This document shows positions 25,301 to 38,095 of a stretch of 64,000 bases of DNA, in pieces. Source of the stretch: Liolophura sinensis (taxonomy: Eukaryota > Mollusca > Polyplacophora > Chitonida > Chitonidae); contig NC_088304.1 in assembly GCF_032854445.1 (NCBI RefSeq), positions 15,017,704 to 15,081,703 of the forward strand, read 5' to 3'. Both the position numbers and the translations under genes were made by a program. Position 1 is the first letter of the stretch, and each line of letters begins with the position of its first letter. Below the pieces are notes generated by a model. It was given only the letters and a program-made list of their open reading frames with translations. It did not search any database and was not told the DNA's origin.

Positions 25301-27009
25301 TTTGATTTCCTTATTACATAATACAGGGAAAATACCGGACCTGGACAATTCGTGAATTCATCCAAACCAGCAGCTGCAAAACAAGAATTATTAAAAGTGC
25401 ACCTCAACCTATAGCAATGGCCTGACAAAAACATATTTATTATTTAGGTTAATGGCTGACTAAAACATGGAGCTTTGGTAGCTTAGCAAGATATGGTACA
25501 AATGCCTGGAAGATATCTTTGCCATCAACACCAATAGTCTCCATATGCAGTATACTACTGAAGTGAAGTTTTTAAAAATTTTACTATCCTAATTCTTCTA
25601 ATTTTTGGGACACCTGGTCTTCTGTTTTCAGCCAAAATGATTGTAATTGTAACTGAAATATTTAGTTTCTTCTTTTTTTTTATCAAATAGTGAATCTAAT
25701 GAATATCATATTAATATCTTTACTTTTCAAAAAAAACTGGTAGAGAAATGTAATTCTTTGCCTTAGGCACCACTAATGTCTGTCCTATAAATTACAAGAA
25801 TCAGGGTAAATGAATCTGTTTAATTTTGATAATTCTTCACTGATTTTAACAAATTACAACAACTTGCGAAATGATTGTTCTTCCCTACCTTGCACAGCAA
25901 ATGAACCATGACCAAGATCGCATGGTCAGTAGTTGGATCATTCACGCTCTGTACATCCCACAACAAACTTACGTGTACACAACCATTTTGTGGGAAGTAT
26001 ATGGTGAACATTTGTCTCTACGAAAGCAACAGTCCCTCTGGTGACCAGCCATTTCCAAGACATCTAACTTGTTCAAGAATAAAAACATTTTTGACAATCT
26101 TCATATCCTGCCGCTTTGAGCCAGCCACATGCTTTCAGCAAAGCCGCACGGGTATGATCACTGATCCGTGAAAAGTCAATGCAATGTTCAACGTAATGAG
26201 ACCAAACAGGACTCGGTCTTACAGGAGATATGCAGGAGATTCAACAGCTGTTGTTGGGACAACGAGCCACAAGGCACGCTAACCCTTCCAAATATTTACC
26301 TTCCTCAACTCCTGCACAATCAACTGTTTGCATTGTTGCAGACAAAAACCCTTATGCAAATGTAGTTTGATTGCCTTCATGTTCACCTTTCTTTGAAGAA
26401 AACAAATCACAAAAAGATATAAATATTGCTCTGTTGTCATTCAAAGATGACCTGGAATCTTCCAAATCGATCATTTCCCTTACCAAATTTGACCTTGCAG
26501 TGCCCTTGAAAAGTCAACCCATTTTTAATGAAGAAATCTATGTGTCAATTTAAATCACATTTGACTGCATTTATAATATGGTCACAATAATGCAACTAAT
26601 GTGAAATTTCTTGCCCTAAAAAGGGCCAAAAGAGCACGACAGGATAATGTCACATGGTAATGTCATAAGGCACATAAACTCAACTCCAAGAGAGTTGGTA
26701 AAATTTGTGCGTCGTGTAAATCTATTTTCCATGCTTTCACTTTTGGTTCAATTCCTTTTTATTCTTATTCTCTACAGGTCTTGAATCCATGACAGATTCT
26801 TGGATAAACTGCTGAACTGTTCATCCTGTGAAAGGAATGCCAACCAGATCTTGTCAACAACTGCAATACACTCGATTCAAATGTACACAAATGACAAATG
26901 GCATACTGTCACAAAAACTATTGAGAGTCCAGACATGTACCTTGTGCAACAATGCTGTATTCCCTACCACCATTCAGTATATCGCTTACCTTCATTAGCA
27001 CAAAGGTAC

Positions 27010-27430
27010 AAGTCCCTTCCATTTTGTCCTCTCCAGTAAGACGCAGACAGGAGAGAGAAATGGAACGCCTTCACTTGAGTAGTGACAGTACAGTGTGAGG
27101 AGAGGAGCAGACCCCAAGCGTGGCCTGTCCTTTTTATTAATTAGAAAGCTTAGGCAATTACGGCGAGAGCCTCTTACTGGGTCAAGATAATGGATAGGAT
27201 ATTGATCCATGTCTGTGTTTAGCTCCTTAGGGCCTCGGTGGTTGCCCAAGGCGCCGTGCGCGGAGTGGCATTTCCTCTGCGCCTCCACCAAAAGGAATTG
27301 TCTCACAGAGGCAGACGACGGTTTGTCTAACCTTCGTACGCTGCTCGGCAGATTACCACATCTATGTCTGATCATCAGTCACTTGGGGCGGTCGGGGAAA
27401 ACAGATTAACCTGCCCAACCTGGAAGAGGC
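27010..27430. promoter_or_regulatory. Candidate intronic regulatory island
   Basis: GC-richer block including TATTAATTAGAAAG, GGCAATTACGG, CAAGGCGCCGTGCGCGG and CAGATTAACC. The minus strand is open for 126 codons without a recognisable product. TAAT/TTAA cores and a CpG cluster suggest a regulatory role. Confidence 0.35.
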
Positions 27431-28286
27431 CCACAGGTCCCTATGGTGTTTTAGTCATCTGCTCAAGCGACACGATGAGGTCATTAAAAAGTTGTGTATC
27501 AGACGTAAATAACAAAATATACATACTAACAAGTACATGTATTTAAGGCTTTTGCATCAATACCAAGACAAAAATGTGGTAATCACAAGGGGAGGATCTT
27601 GGAGCAATTCCATCCAGATCCAAAATCCAAAAAGGACAGAGAAAAAAAAGAAAAAAGAATCATCCTATATACTACTACACAGAAACAGCATTGCAAAATA
27701 AAGCCAATAAGGATTAACAAAATAAAATAAACAACTCATTTCAATGATTTAAATCACTCTATTATGAATGTGATTTGTCCTGTAATTAGTGTTAAATGCC
27801 AAGATTCAGCCACTGAATTTTGTGATGCTTGAATTGGAAATTACATGTACATATAGTTACCTTGTATAAAGCCTTCATCAACAGTCAAATGATCAAGATA
27901 CATGAGGAGAGTAGAACACATCCCTGATCGAAAAAAAAGCTCAAATTTACAGAGATTAGATCATTTTTTCAGTAGAAATTATAAACAGTCACATCAGCTG
28001 AGGCCTAAGAAGTGCCTATAATCTGGAAGCATCCCTTTCTTCAACTTGACTGCACTCTAGCACCTCTCAGTCTGTGATCAGGCTGGCAATCCACCATTTC
28101 ACCCAAGACTCCTCATGGTTTATCTGGCCGATCTTGACCCAGATAAAACACACTCTGCTCACAGCTATTATTACACTGTCTAGCTTTCCTGGAACAAAGG
28201 TGTTTAATATCATAAAGTCTGCTTTCCCAGCGGAGAAATAACCTCCGCGGACATCAGCAAAGATCAATTACGCTTTTTCATCGGAC

Positions 28287-28297
28287 AAGATGGCGGC
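28287..28297 (+). promoter_or_regulatory. YY1-type motif
   Basis: AAGATGGCGGC is an exact match to the YY1 consensus. A second, AAAATGGCGGCCAT, is at 22558-22571. Confidence 0.45.
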
Positions 28298-29225
28298 TCC
28301 CTGTGGAATGGTTTCCGGAAAAGTCCATTATTGGGTGTAAAAATGCTGGTTGTGGGCATCATCAAGAGGCTAAGAACTGAAGACAATTTCCTACGAGCCA
28401 GTCTCTGGGAGGAAACAATAAACCATCATCTAAGGAGTCTACTCATTCCTCAGGGTCACCAGGACAACACCAGCAACAAATTTCTCAACATCGAAGGCTA
28501 AATTTTACACTTGACCCAGGATCCATATTAACTTACTGCAAGAATGACTGATGGTATCCCTGATTATCACATAATTTTTTTTTTATAGGACTTCTTTAAA
28601 ACTACCATTATTTGAATGTCAAAGAACTTCTTCAGGTCCTTTGCAATTCTCTCTTCTCACTATACTCATTTGTGTTAAGGGAATATGTTTTACAAGAAGG
28701 ACTTTTATAAGTAATGTAACAAACCATTAGTGAAGCAGCTTTCATGATTTCCTTATACATACACATGTATCGCACAAATGATGCCTTGTGAAAGGTTGGT
28801 CTCAGTGCCAAAGTGCTTACAGGGCTTCCTCACAAGAGCACTGTGCTGAAGACATAATACAACAAATATATCCCACCTAAATACCGGGTGTTGACACCAG
28901 TACTTGGCCTGTTGCCTTACCCGGAGTGGCAAGTCAAAGCTACACTAGGTAATTCTTAACCAATGACTGACGTCTAACATATTGCGATTAACATCTCAAC
29001 ATATTGGTTTACCTAATTCTGCTTAAGCCATGGTGCTAGAGGGCTTGTTAATTTGCTATCATTACAGCATTTTACATGAAAAGTTGGAATAAAACTCGCA
29101 TCGAAATAAACTGACAAGAGGTCATATTTCACTGGTTAGGAGCAACCAATTGTCAACTGTCTTTACTGCTATAGTTTTACTCTCTATGCTGCATTATATG
29201 TCAAGAAACAGTGCTAAAATGATAT

Positions 29226-29378
29226 GGGGCCTTCGTGGCCGAGGAGTTAGCACGCCAGTGCAGTGCAATGACCTGGGAGCCTTCCACCAATGCATTGCCG
29301 GGAGACCAAGTCCAGCTCATGTTGGTTTCCTAACATAAAACACCAATCAAATAGATAAATAAATAAATAAATAAATAG
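29226..29378 (+). mobile_element. SINE-A, sense, with large internal deletion
   Basis: The tRNA-like head (GGGGCCTTCGTGGCC, GTTAGCACGC) and the CCAGCTCATG segment are joined directly to the terminal AACATAAAACACCAATCAAA and (ATAA)n tail. Roughly 110 bp of body is missing, including the TTCTTGAGTAC core. The simple explanation is a deletion after insertion or a template jump. Confidence 0.85.
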
Positions 29379-32300
29379 AACGATATACAAAACCTGTATG
29401 ACACCCAGATTGATTTTATCAGCATCAAGAAGTAGAAGGTTTTAAATGATCTCCTGCAAGTATAACATGCCACAGTACGCTTTCATACAGCAAAAGCTTG
29501 TCTCATTAGCTAAAACATACCTGAAATTTTATCCGCAGTGACTGTCAGGGTCACAAATAACAGCTTGCTTGAGAAAAAAGTCGAAAATTAATAGTACAAG
29601 TCTAACAGTTTTCCTCAGTTATTCTTCATCAAGACAACATGTCTACAGTGTGATGGTCAAAACAACTGAACTACAGTCTAAGCATTGCTAGTCCTTCACA
29701 GAATTACAATCTTATAGCAGAATCATAATATGAAATTTTCCTTCATATCAGCCAATCAAATTCCAGGTTTTAATGCCGTCAGTGGAAAGGGCTTTGTGAT
29801 GATCACTTTGCATTTACCGGATAATTATCATATTCTTGTAAACACTCAAAGCAGGTACACTGTTGAGGTTAAGCTGTGTTGAAGTTGCAATAGCCATTAA
29901 GGTAATTCTTTTTGTCCCAACAGTTGTCAGAGAAAACAATTATGCTTTTAAACATTCAGCACTGTTCACAGATTCTAAAGCAATAAAGCAACAAAGATGC
30001 AATTTACTCTCCATGCCTATATAACGAAATCGTAATCAATAAAAACAAGCCCGGATTATTTTTCCGTCAGCCTTTCTGACAGAAAGTTTTCCCTGTCGCT
30101 AATGCATCCGAAGAGTTCAATAAACTGCATTCAAGCCTTGTATAAATGGAACCAAACAAGGATACTACTGAACAAAGATTATATATTAAACAGAGTTGTG
30201 ATGTGCATTATGTGGACACTGATATGAACTGTCATCTGAACAACACAAAACCTGATGCAAATCCTATTCACTGTTTAATCCCTGGGCAGTTTGACAGGGC
30301 AGGGTAAGTGGTAAGTACAATCAAGGCTGAAATAATGGCTTTACTTGGTTGACAAATGTCAACTCCGCCAGGTAAATTAGTGTACAAACAGGTCAACAGG
30401 CGAATGAGCGTCAGATAATCCCTGCGATCTCACCTTTAGCAGGTAAGACCATTGATTCCTTGTGAAATCACCCAGCTTTTAAATGCTCTGTCCACAAAAG
30501 CCTTCCTATGTCACCAACACTATATCAAATTGCTTTTAATTGCTTCTAATTTCCTGGGACAGACAGAGGCCCTGGGGGCTGCAGTCAGCCCAAAAGGACA
30601 ACAGATCAATGTGGGTGAACAAAGCAGGTGGAGGACAGGAGTAAAACCTTTAGCAGCCTGGGCCCCTTAAGAGCTCTTCAGGTAGGGGACTGTCAGGAAG
30701 AGAGGAGAGTCGTCGGATGAGCGGTATTGACCTTCTGTAAAGCCAATATTATTCCCTGGCTGTTGTATGGGACACTTCAAGTATTGGCGCATGGGAGCAG
30801 GCCTCACGATTGTTATCCGTCAAGAACTTCTGGTTGTTTTGGTGAAATCTAATTCTGTTGCGGACAGACAGGAAGGCCTGTCAAGTCGTGGACAAATACA
30901 GGGGACCTCATCAGAGCTATTATGGAGTTTTTCACCTGACTGTCATTGAGATAGAGACAAACACAAGCACACCTAGTCCTCTGTGATGTCCCATCAAATC
31001 CGCCTCGCTACTAATAATTGAACAGTGAAGCCTATTAGTTGTTCATGCTACTCTGTATTAGTCCGGCTATTTACTTTGTTAGCAACAGAACTTCCAGTCG
31101 CTTAGCACGCCTGATCGTCCGCAACTGCTGAGTGGAAAATATGGTCGAGTAATCCGAATGGTTATTGTGATACCGCCATCGACCCGGCGTTCCCTGTGGC
31201 ACATTAGCCCGTAAAAGTACCAATCTACGATGGCAATTGTTCTCTCCTCCTATCAAATTTCTTGCCTGTATCCCAAGCAGAGAATGATGCCATTGTGATG
31301 GAAATAACAATCAAACATCACGCTAAATTAAAGAATTGCTGAGGCAAAGGAAACTCACAATGGAAGTCAAATATTGGTCAAATGCATAAAAACGTCACTT
31401 CAATCAGATGTTAGTGTTTGATAAGCTGGTGACATAGCTAATATGCAGTTATCTGCTGGTTTCACTGATCAGAGAATATAAGTCTAGCACATCACAAAGC
31501 AATTCTAAATGCCATAAAAAAGTGACAAGACACAATTGCTGGGACTTGAGAGGGAAGGGAAGCATGTATATGTGGAGCCGGTTTGTTAACAAAAAAATGA
31601 AAGACTCCCACATGCTTTCCTGTCCGTGAAAGCATTAGAGGCATTGTAGTTATCTGAACAAATATCTGCTGGGACATGAAAGCATTGTGACAATATGACA
31701 AATGAGCCGAAAGAAACAAGCGAACAGTATTTGTTTAATAATGAAGTGCCTCCTAACTTTAAGCAAGGCCATTATAGTTCATGGTTCCATGGAACTTTGC
31801 CACAATAAATAATGCAGCCAAACAAATTCGTCTCTCGTGCCTCACAAGGAAATGGTATGCATTTTCACTTTCATGAATGTGTAAGTTAACTTATAAAGCA
31901 AGCTCTTCCCTCACCAGTCAATTTCTAGCCCACTCAGAAATATTGACCTGGTTGGCGCAACTCATTAACAAGAGATGAAAACAGCCAAATCCCATGTTGA
32001 TGCCAGTAACTGTCATGTACCGTACATACTAAATATATATCCATGGCAACAAATGTCAGGAATACATAACATGGCCATGGAAACAAACTGCATGTTTATG
32101 AGGCAACATATGTCATGAATGCATTCTTGACAAAGTGATGGCACTATACCATAACCATACTGGCAACATGTCATTCTGAAGAGATGACATGACCAGGTAT
32201 CTGGTTATCCTAAGTTCTAAAAGGGGGATGGGGAGTGGGATGTGTGTGGGGGGAAAGGGGAGAGAGTAATACAAACATATCTCATCTTACTGTAAGAATA

Positions 32301-33696
32301 TCAGTTTGTCATATGAAACAAAGAGGTTACCATGAAACACCATACCCCATTTTGGACCAGCTGAGTATCAAGATCTATCAGAAAGTACAAACATGATCTG
32401 ATCCTTGATGACCAGTTAAGAGAGGGCTTACTAGGCAATTGCTCTCGCCAAGCTACCATGGTCTGACAAGAGACATAATTCCTTATGTCCCCTGTCATTC
32501 TCCTGAAGTTTCACTGTACCTATAGGTACCACTGAGCTTTCACTGTGACAGGCCTAAAATTGGATAGCACAATATCCTATTGTAGGAGCCCTGCTGAAGC
32601 AGCAAAGCTTTCCATGCTGTAACAAGACCTGGGTTTACGGCTGGATGGCGCAGATGACGGGATAAATCTGCCTAATCCCTCAGCTAAATCCCACAATATC
32701 TCCTTGAGGGAGGCCGGATAACACGTCAATCCTTAGGCTGCCCAAGAAGGACATTAAACTAAACCTTTTGACGACCAATCTCTTGTCTTTTGTCTCAGCG
32801 ATATGTTTTCCCTGCCCACGTAGCCATGGTTGCTACGGGGCTAGTTTTACAAACACCTAATCAAAACTCTGGACAAATGCCAGGAGCAGTCACACACAGT
32901 GAAGGGCCTCTTCAAGAAATGTATCAGAAACCTAATCCTCAAATCAAACTTAAATGTAGCTTTCTACTCTTAGAAATTGGAAGAATTACTTGGTTGTCAA
33001 TCTTTATTGCCCATCCTGTTTTACCATGTAACATATATTATTCCTACAGCCTTTTTTTATGAAAATATTTCCCAGCAAGAAATGGGAAATGTACAGTAGA
33101 AATTTAGAAACAAAATTTGATAACAGCTGACAATTTACAACAAACTTAGTTGTCAAACTGTCTGAATTGCTGAACTGAAATTCTTCTTTGGCATGAAGGG
33201 ATAACTGAAAAAGCCTTAAAAGATAAAAGGAATGATCGAACTAGGAGATGAATTTCATTTGCACCAATTTTTTCTTCACTTGTCCCACATGTAACTAGCA
33301 ACTTGCCAATGTCCATTCAATAGTTGTACATGAATATGAGCAAATGAAGTTTAGAGCAGTTCAAAGGAATCTTCTCATAGTAGCGAGGTTAATAACCTTA
33401 AAGGAAAAGACTTCTAAAAATCGAAGTAGGCTTCACTAAATAGACCACATAAAACTATGCATTTATTTTTTTAGATTTTATTGAAAAGAGTTAAAGGCGC
33501 TCAAACATTTGAATTCTAATGTAGGTTTTATGGGCTAGACTATCAGGGGTGAGAAACTCTGATGTCAAATGAATTTTATCCAACTCTAATCACAGCCCTG
33601 AGTGTTGGAATAGCTCTTTTTACCCATGACTAAACGATTACTGTAATAATGTTCACAAAATTCCTTCTTTCTGATGAACATCAGGAAAAAAAAGGT

Positions 33697-33708
33697 GACG
33701 TGACGTCA
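33697..33708. promoter_or_regulatory. CRE palindrome (CREB/ATF site)
   Basis: Perfect TGACGTCA at 33701-33708, preceded directly by another half-site (GTGACG). The surrounding sequence is plain AT-rich intron. Confidence 0.5.
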
Positions 33709-34491
33709 GAGTTCCCAGATACAGTCAGTATGGCTCATAAACCCCACCATTATATTGAAATATTTGACTCCCTTACAACTTTTCTTTTAAATTTAAAAAA
33801 ATAAATGAAAGTATTTTTATGCATAGTTTTCAGTTGTCTGTATGATGAACCTTACTTCATATTTTAGTTTTCTTTTACTTTAAATGAATGATCAAACCCA
33901 GCAAACATCTGAATTTTAGCGTTTCCACATGCATGAAATCATGAGTTGTACATGATCCACAAAAATGTTCACACACTGTACACAGAGTTAAGAGGATGGC
34001 AGCATTTGCAGCTCTTGATTTCAGGACTAAACTCTGGGCTCAATCAATGCAGATAAAAAAATAATTTCAGTTTTTCTGTAGGTGATTAATAACTCATCTG
34101 CCTATCACCTATTTTTTACTATCCTGTAATATATACTGCTTGCATCCTAAAAGTTCCTCCCAAAAAGTGCATTTTTTTTCTTTTAGGAAATACATACATT
34201 CTTACTTTGAGTGCTAAAGCTTTCATCCGTTAAGCCGGATCTCCTCATAATTTCAAAAACAAACGACCCAACCACCTAGAATCATGCAAAATGGGTTAAG
34301 TAGTCAAGGACAACTTGACAACTAAAATACTTCAAATTTTGTGTAACGACATGGTGTTGATAATGTTTAGATAATTCCACACATCTTTACCCTGCAAGAA
34401 CTGTGTTCCTGACAGTGTAATGATTCACAAACTGTACTAGAATTTCAGCCTTTCTTTGCTAGCTACATCTTTTTGCCGAAAAGAACAGATC

Positions 34492-34836
34492 TTCTACAAC
34501 GAAAAGACAATTCTTGCCAGTGCTGATCTTCGGCTGGTAGGGACACTTCTGTTGGCAAACACAGCAGCTCTTTGAAGGCCTGTCAGCTTCTGTTGGCCAG
34601 TATACTATTCGGTCATCAAGACATTTCTCTTTTTATGATATAAACCAAGCTATAAAGATACATACACATAAATTGTTCATAAACTTTCCCTGCTTGGAAA
34701 GAAATTCTCTGGAAAGGTTCTTCTACAAACGAAAAGACAATTCTTGCCTGTGCTGATCTTCGGCTGGTAGGGACACTTCTGTTGGCAAGCACAGCGGCTC
34801 TTTGAAGGCCTGTCAGCTTCTGTTGGCCAGTCTACT
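34492..34836. repeat. Direct duplication, ~115-bp units 229 bp apart
   Basis: CGAAAAGACAATTCTTGCC, TGCTGATCTTCGGCTGGTAG, GGACACTTCTGTTGGCAA and TTTGAAGGCCTGTCAGCTTC occur at 34492-34606 and again at 34720-34836 with only a few differences. The spacer between them has its own copy elsewhere (36079-36172). Confidence 0.92.
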
Positions 34837-35154
34837 GTGGTGCCGCCAGATTACATTATTTCCTAATCCACATCAACTGTCTGCATCTCAATTCAGGGCC
34901 AACCTGTCATATTACCCTCACCCCATCACCACCTTCTAACTGGGTAACTTGTCTATAATATAGGCGTCTGGAAGTCCATCCATTTCAGGTCTGAGAGGTC
35001 AGACTGCCTCCCAGAACCTTCATTGCCATAATGTCTATGATTTGGGGAACTCCATCTAAACTCAGGCCCTGTCCAAGTGACCCCATACAAGTAAACGCAA
35101 AGAAAAACTGGCCAAATTCCCACATCATTACAACTTCACATTTTTCACTCCTTG

Positions 35155-35517
35155 TGTGAGTGAATGCTTGGGGTTAACTTCGTACTCAACAATTTTTCAG
35201 TCATATGACGACGAAGGAATCCTTAGGGTGCATGTACGTGTAATATGCCTCCTTGTTGCAGGACGGATTTCCACCGCTCTTTTATTTAGTGCTGCTTCTC
35301 TGAGACGACTTACCGAAGGCAAGTAAGCCGCCCCGCCCGAGCCATTATACTGATACAGGTCAACCAGTCGTTGCACTATCCCCCTTCATGCTGAATGCCA
35401 AGCGAGGAAGTTACAACTTCCTCTTTTGAAGTCTTAGGTGTGACTCAATCAAGGATTGATCCTGGATCTACTGGTCCCGAAGCGGACGCTCTACCAACTG
35501 TGCTATCCGGGCCGGCC
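35155..35517 (-). mobile_element. SINE-B, full length, antisense
   Basis: A second, longer tRNA-derived SINE. In its own orientation the head at the right end reads GGATAGCACAGTTGGTAGAG (A box) and GGATCAATCC (B box). The body follows, and the 3' end includes TCGTCATATGACTGAAAAAT, GTTGAGTACGAAGTTAACC and CAAGCATTCACTCA. A perfect 10-bp target-site duplication, TCACTCCTTG, is present at 35145-35154 and 35518-35527. I associate this end sequence with molluscan SINEs; RUDI or MESC-like families are candidates, but I cannot assign it. Confidence 0.9.
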
Positions 35518-35595
35518 TCACTCCTTGAAGTTACTGCAAATCCATCTGAATGGTAACAGCACTGCTACAGTCTAATGACAACATTATTTCTTTAT

Positions 35596-35706
35596 ATATT
35601 TACTTGATCCAGGTTTTATGCTGTACTCAAAAATATTTCACTTATACGACCCCAGTCAGCATTATGGTGGGAGGAAAACAGACAGAGCCCGGGAGAGACC
35701 CACCAC
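35596..35706 (-). mobile_element. SINE-A 3' part, antisense
   Basis: 5'-truncated copy holding TTTTATGCTGTACTCAAAAA, a body with CAGCATTATGGTGGGAGG, and ending near GAGAGACCCACCAC. The tail is degenerate (TATATATTTACTT). It lies only 80 bp from the complete SINE-B copy. Confidence 0.85.
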
Positions 35707-36078
35707 AATATGGCAGACATATCTCTGCACATAACAAAACAAATAATAGATAATACCCTAAACATCATAGTGATATCTAATCTGAAAAGATACCTAATAA
35801 TTTGAACAGACATGTAAACACGTGTAATAAAAATTTTAATTTTATTCCATTTTTTGATTTTAAAAATTGGGGATGCCTTACCACCAAACAAAAAGAAATC
35901 CTCAAAAGCTGTAAGATTTTTTGTTGCTAGACACATGTATTATTAATCCTAACTCAAGTGCAGATACATGATATACATGTACTTGCCTGGAAGTTTCAGA
36001 GGGAATGTTTTTTTTGGGGGGGGGGGGGAGGGACTGGCTTAGATTAACAAAAGTACACTTTTTGAAGAGCCCTCACCT

Positions 36079-36172
36079 CGGTCATCCCAGCCAAGACATT
36101 TCTCTGTTTATGATATAAACCAAGCTATAAAGATATATACACACAAATTGTTCATAAACATTCCCTGCTTTT
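36079..36172. repeat. Copy of the 34.6-kb spacer segment
   Basis: ATGATATAAACCAAGCTATA, AAATTGTTCATAAAC and TTCCCTGCTT match 34613-34700 with about 90% identity in the same orientation. It could be an interspersed repeat or a segmental duplication. Confidence 0.85.
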
Positions 36173-37247
36173 AGGGAAGTGACAGCTATGAATTGTGTAT
36201 GACAACAATCTTGTGACAGTGTTGCTGTGATAGTCTAACAGCCTTCTCCCCTTGTGGTCTCTACCCCACCAGCTGTCAAGTGTTCAGGGTGAGGAGATAA
36301 GATAACACCTTGGCCTTTATGGAAGGTATGCAGTACCAGGCAGAGTTACAGCACATAGATCTCCACAGGAAAACTTTCTGATTACACTGTGGGAGGACTA
36401 CTCACCCTGGCTGTATACAGTTACAAATTCCCTTGTCACTATGAGATATGGTGCTTACCGCTGATACTATAAACCCACTTGAGTTTGACAAGCTGTTCAC
36501 CACAGGGTATGACAACTCCCTGGCGTTGATCGGTTCAGGTAATGACCCCACACAATAGACACTTACTGACGTGATCACTGGTATCAGTTCCCCAACTGAC
36601 ACCATCGGGGAGAAAGGTCTGTCACCCTGAACCTACACCACCCTATTTCTTACACTTTCAAATATTCATAAAATCTATTCATAACTCCACGAATCCGTTA
36701 TTAGCACCCAATTCTCCCGTGATTTAGTTCTCAATTTACCTGATGTTCAAACTGGATTTGCTATCCACATCAAGACATTATTACCTTCAAATTTTAATGC
36801 TTCTACTGCATATTATTGTACCCACTACTAGAGCAAATGAAAAGGCAAAAACATAACCTGCAGAACGGTCATAAATATTTGACTAATTCATATTTTTAAG
36901 AAACATGAAAAAAAAAGAGAGGGAACACCACAGGTTTCATTATCAGAAGTGTTAAAAAAAAAAGACTTTACCGGAGCAGTTACAGTCATCTAGAGCTCCA
37001 TCATACATGTCTTTATTTTACCCTTTACAGATAAAATTAAGTACTGTAATTAATTTACCTAAAGTTAGCCCTATAAAAATGTACTTTCATGAGTACAAAA
37101 GACCTTAAAATGATACTTTTGATGGCCACACCAAAGTTTTTCTGATAAGAACTTCAGGAAAACCTTTTAAATGGCCCTATAAAGTAAATGAATCAATTAG
37201 AATCAAGCAGAGAATATCATCTGACAAATTTACAATTCTGGTGAACA

Positions 37248-37481
37248 CCAGCGCAGCACAGTGACCAAAGAGACTTTCATCTATGCAACCAGTGTGAGTT
37301 CAAGACAACTCATGCTGGCTTTCTCTCCAGCCATATGTGGGAAGATCTGTCAACAACCTGCAGATGGTTGTAAGTCCCCACCCCGAGCTCTGCCCAGTTT
37401 CCTTCCCACCATTATGCTGGCCACCCTCGTATAAGTGAAATATTCTTAAGTATAGCGTAAAACGCCAATCACATAAATAAC
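37248..37481 (+). mobile_element. SINE-A, sense, diverged
   Basis: Head remnant, B-box-like GTGAGTTCAAG, full body and GTAAAACGCCAATCACATAA end with a short tail. The flanking duplication TACAATTCTGGTGAACA / TACAACTCTGGTGTACA is 17 bp with two mismatches (37231-37247 and 37482-37498), in line with an older insertion. Confidence 0.88.
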
Positions 37482-37782
37482 TACAACTCTGGTGTACATA
37501 CATGTGCCTAAAATACTACACCTGATAACTTCTACCTATCCCCCCCTCCCCACTTCCCTCTTGAACACCTGCTTGTTAGTGCAAAACACCTGTGGAAAAT
37601 ATCACATCTGTCCTTATACGTACCCTACAGAGCAGACTACCCACTCATATGCACAATGATCGCAATGCATTCAAAGGCAATTCACCTGTGTATAAGTGTA
37701 TAACATTAGCTCACTTATCATCCATGTGCAAACTGTGAAAGCCAACAAACACAGCAGTCATACTTTTGGTCTGGTGTCAATA

Positions 37783-38021
37783 TTTATTTATTTATTTGAT
37801 TGGTTTTTTATGCCGTACTCAAGAATATTTCACTTATACAATGCGAGCCAGCATTATGGTGGGAGGAAATCGGGCAGAGCCCGGAGGAAACAGGTTGCCG
37901 ACAGACCTTCCCACTTACGGCCGGAGAGGAAGCAAGCATGAGCTGGACTTGAACATTGGTGAGAGGCTTCTGGGTCACTACGCTGCGCTTGCGCGCTAAC
38001 CAACTGAGCAACGGAGGCCCC
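37783..38021 (-). mobile_element. SINE-A, near full length, antisense
   Basis: Tail (TTTA)n, body and recognisable head (GCGCTAACCAACTGAGCAAC). A perfect 12-bp target-site duplication, CTGGTGTCAATA, is found at 37771-37782 and 38022-38033. The short segment between GGACTTGAAC and ATTGGTGAGA lacks about 16 bp present in other copies. Confidence 0.93.
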
Positions 38022-38095
38022 CTGGTGTCAATAGGATGTAATTCATTCAGCAGGAAAGCAATCACACGGTGAAAATTAATGCCAACAGTTTTATC

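Noticed and set aside
26995-27375. 126-codon minus-strand frame as a gene
   Set aside because: No recognisable domain, no acceptor/donor pair in frame, and its position within a CpG-richer island explains the lack of stops.
29515-29535. Second possible recursive site (TTTCAG next to GTATGT, minus strand)
   Set aside because: The pyrimidine tract is poor and GTATGT is weaker than GTAAGT, so it is not distinguishable from chance.
30425-30450. Possible recursive splice site on the plus strand (TTTAGCAG next to GTAAGA)
   Set aside because: It is on the strand opposite to the gene and has a weak pyrimidine tract; AG|GTAAG junctions of this quality arise by chance.
36402-36605. 67-codon minus-strand frame ending at a GTGAGT donor, with a 5-nt micro-exon possibility (CCAGG)
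   Set aside because: The donor-like site is good, but the acceptor options are weak, the peptide resembles nothing in AUTS2, and the phase would break the verified phase-0 chain.
37696-38065. Open frames encoding a repeated peptide (YSRIFHLY...GGQHYGG, also at 35616, 58565, 60699, 62403, 63644)
   Set aside because: All are translations of SINE-A copies in various frames. The peptide similarity comes from the repeat, not from a gene family.
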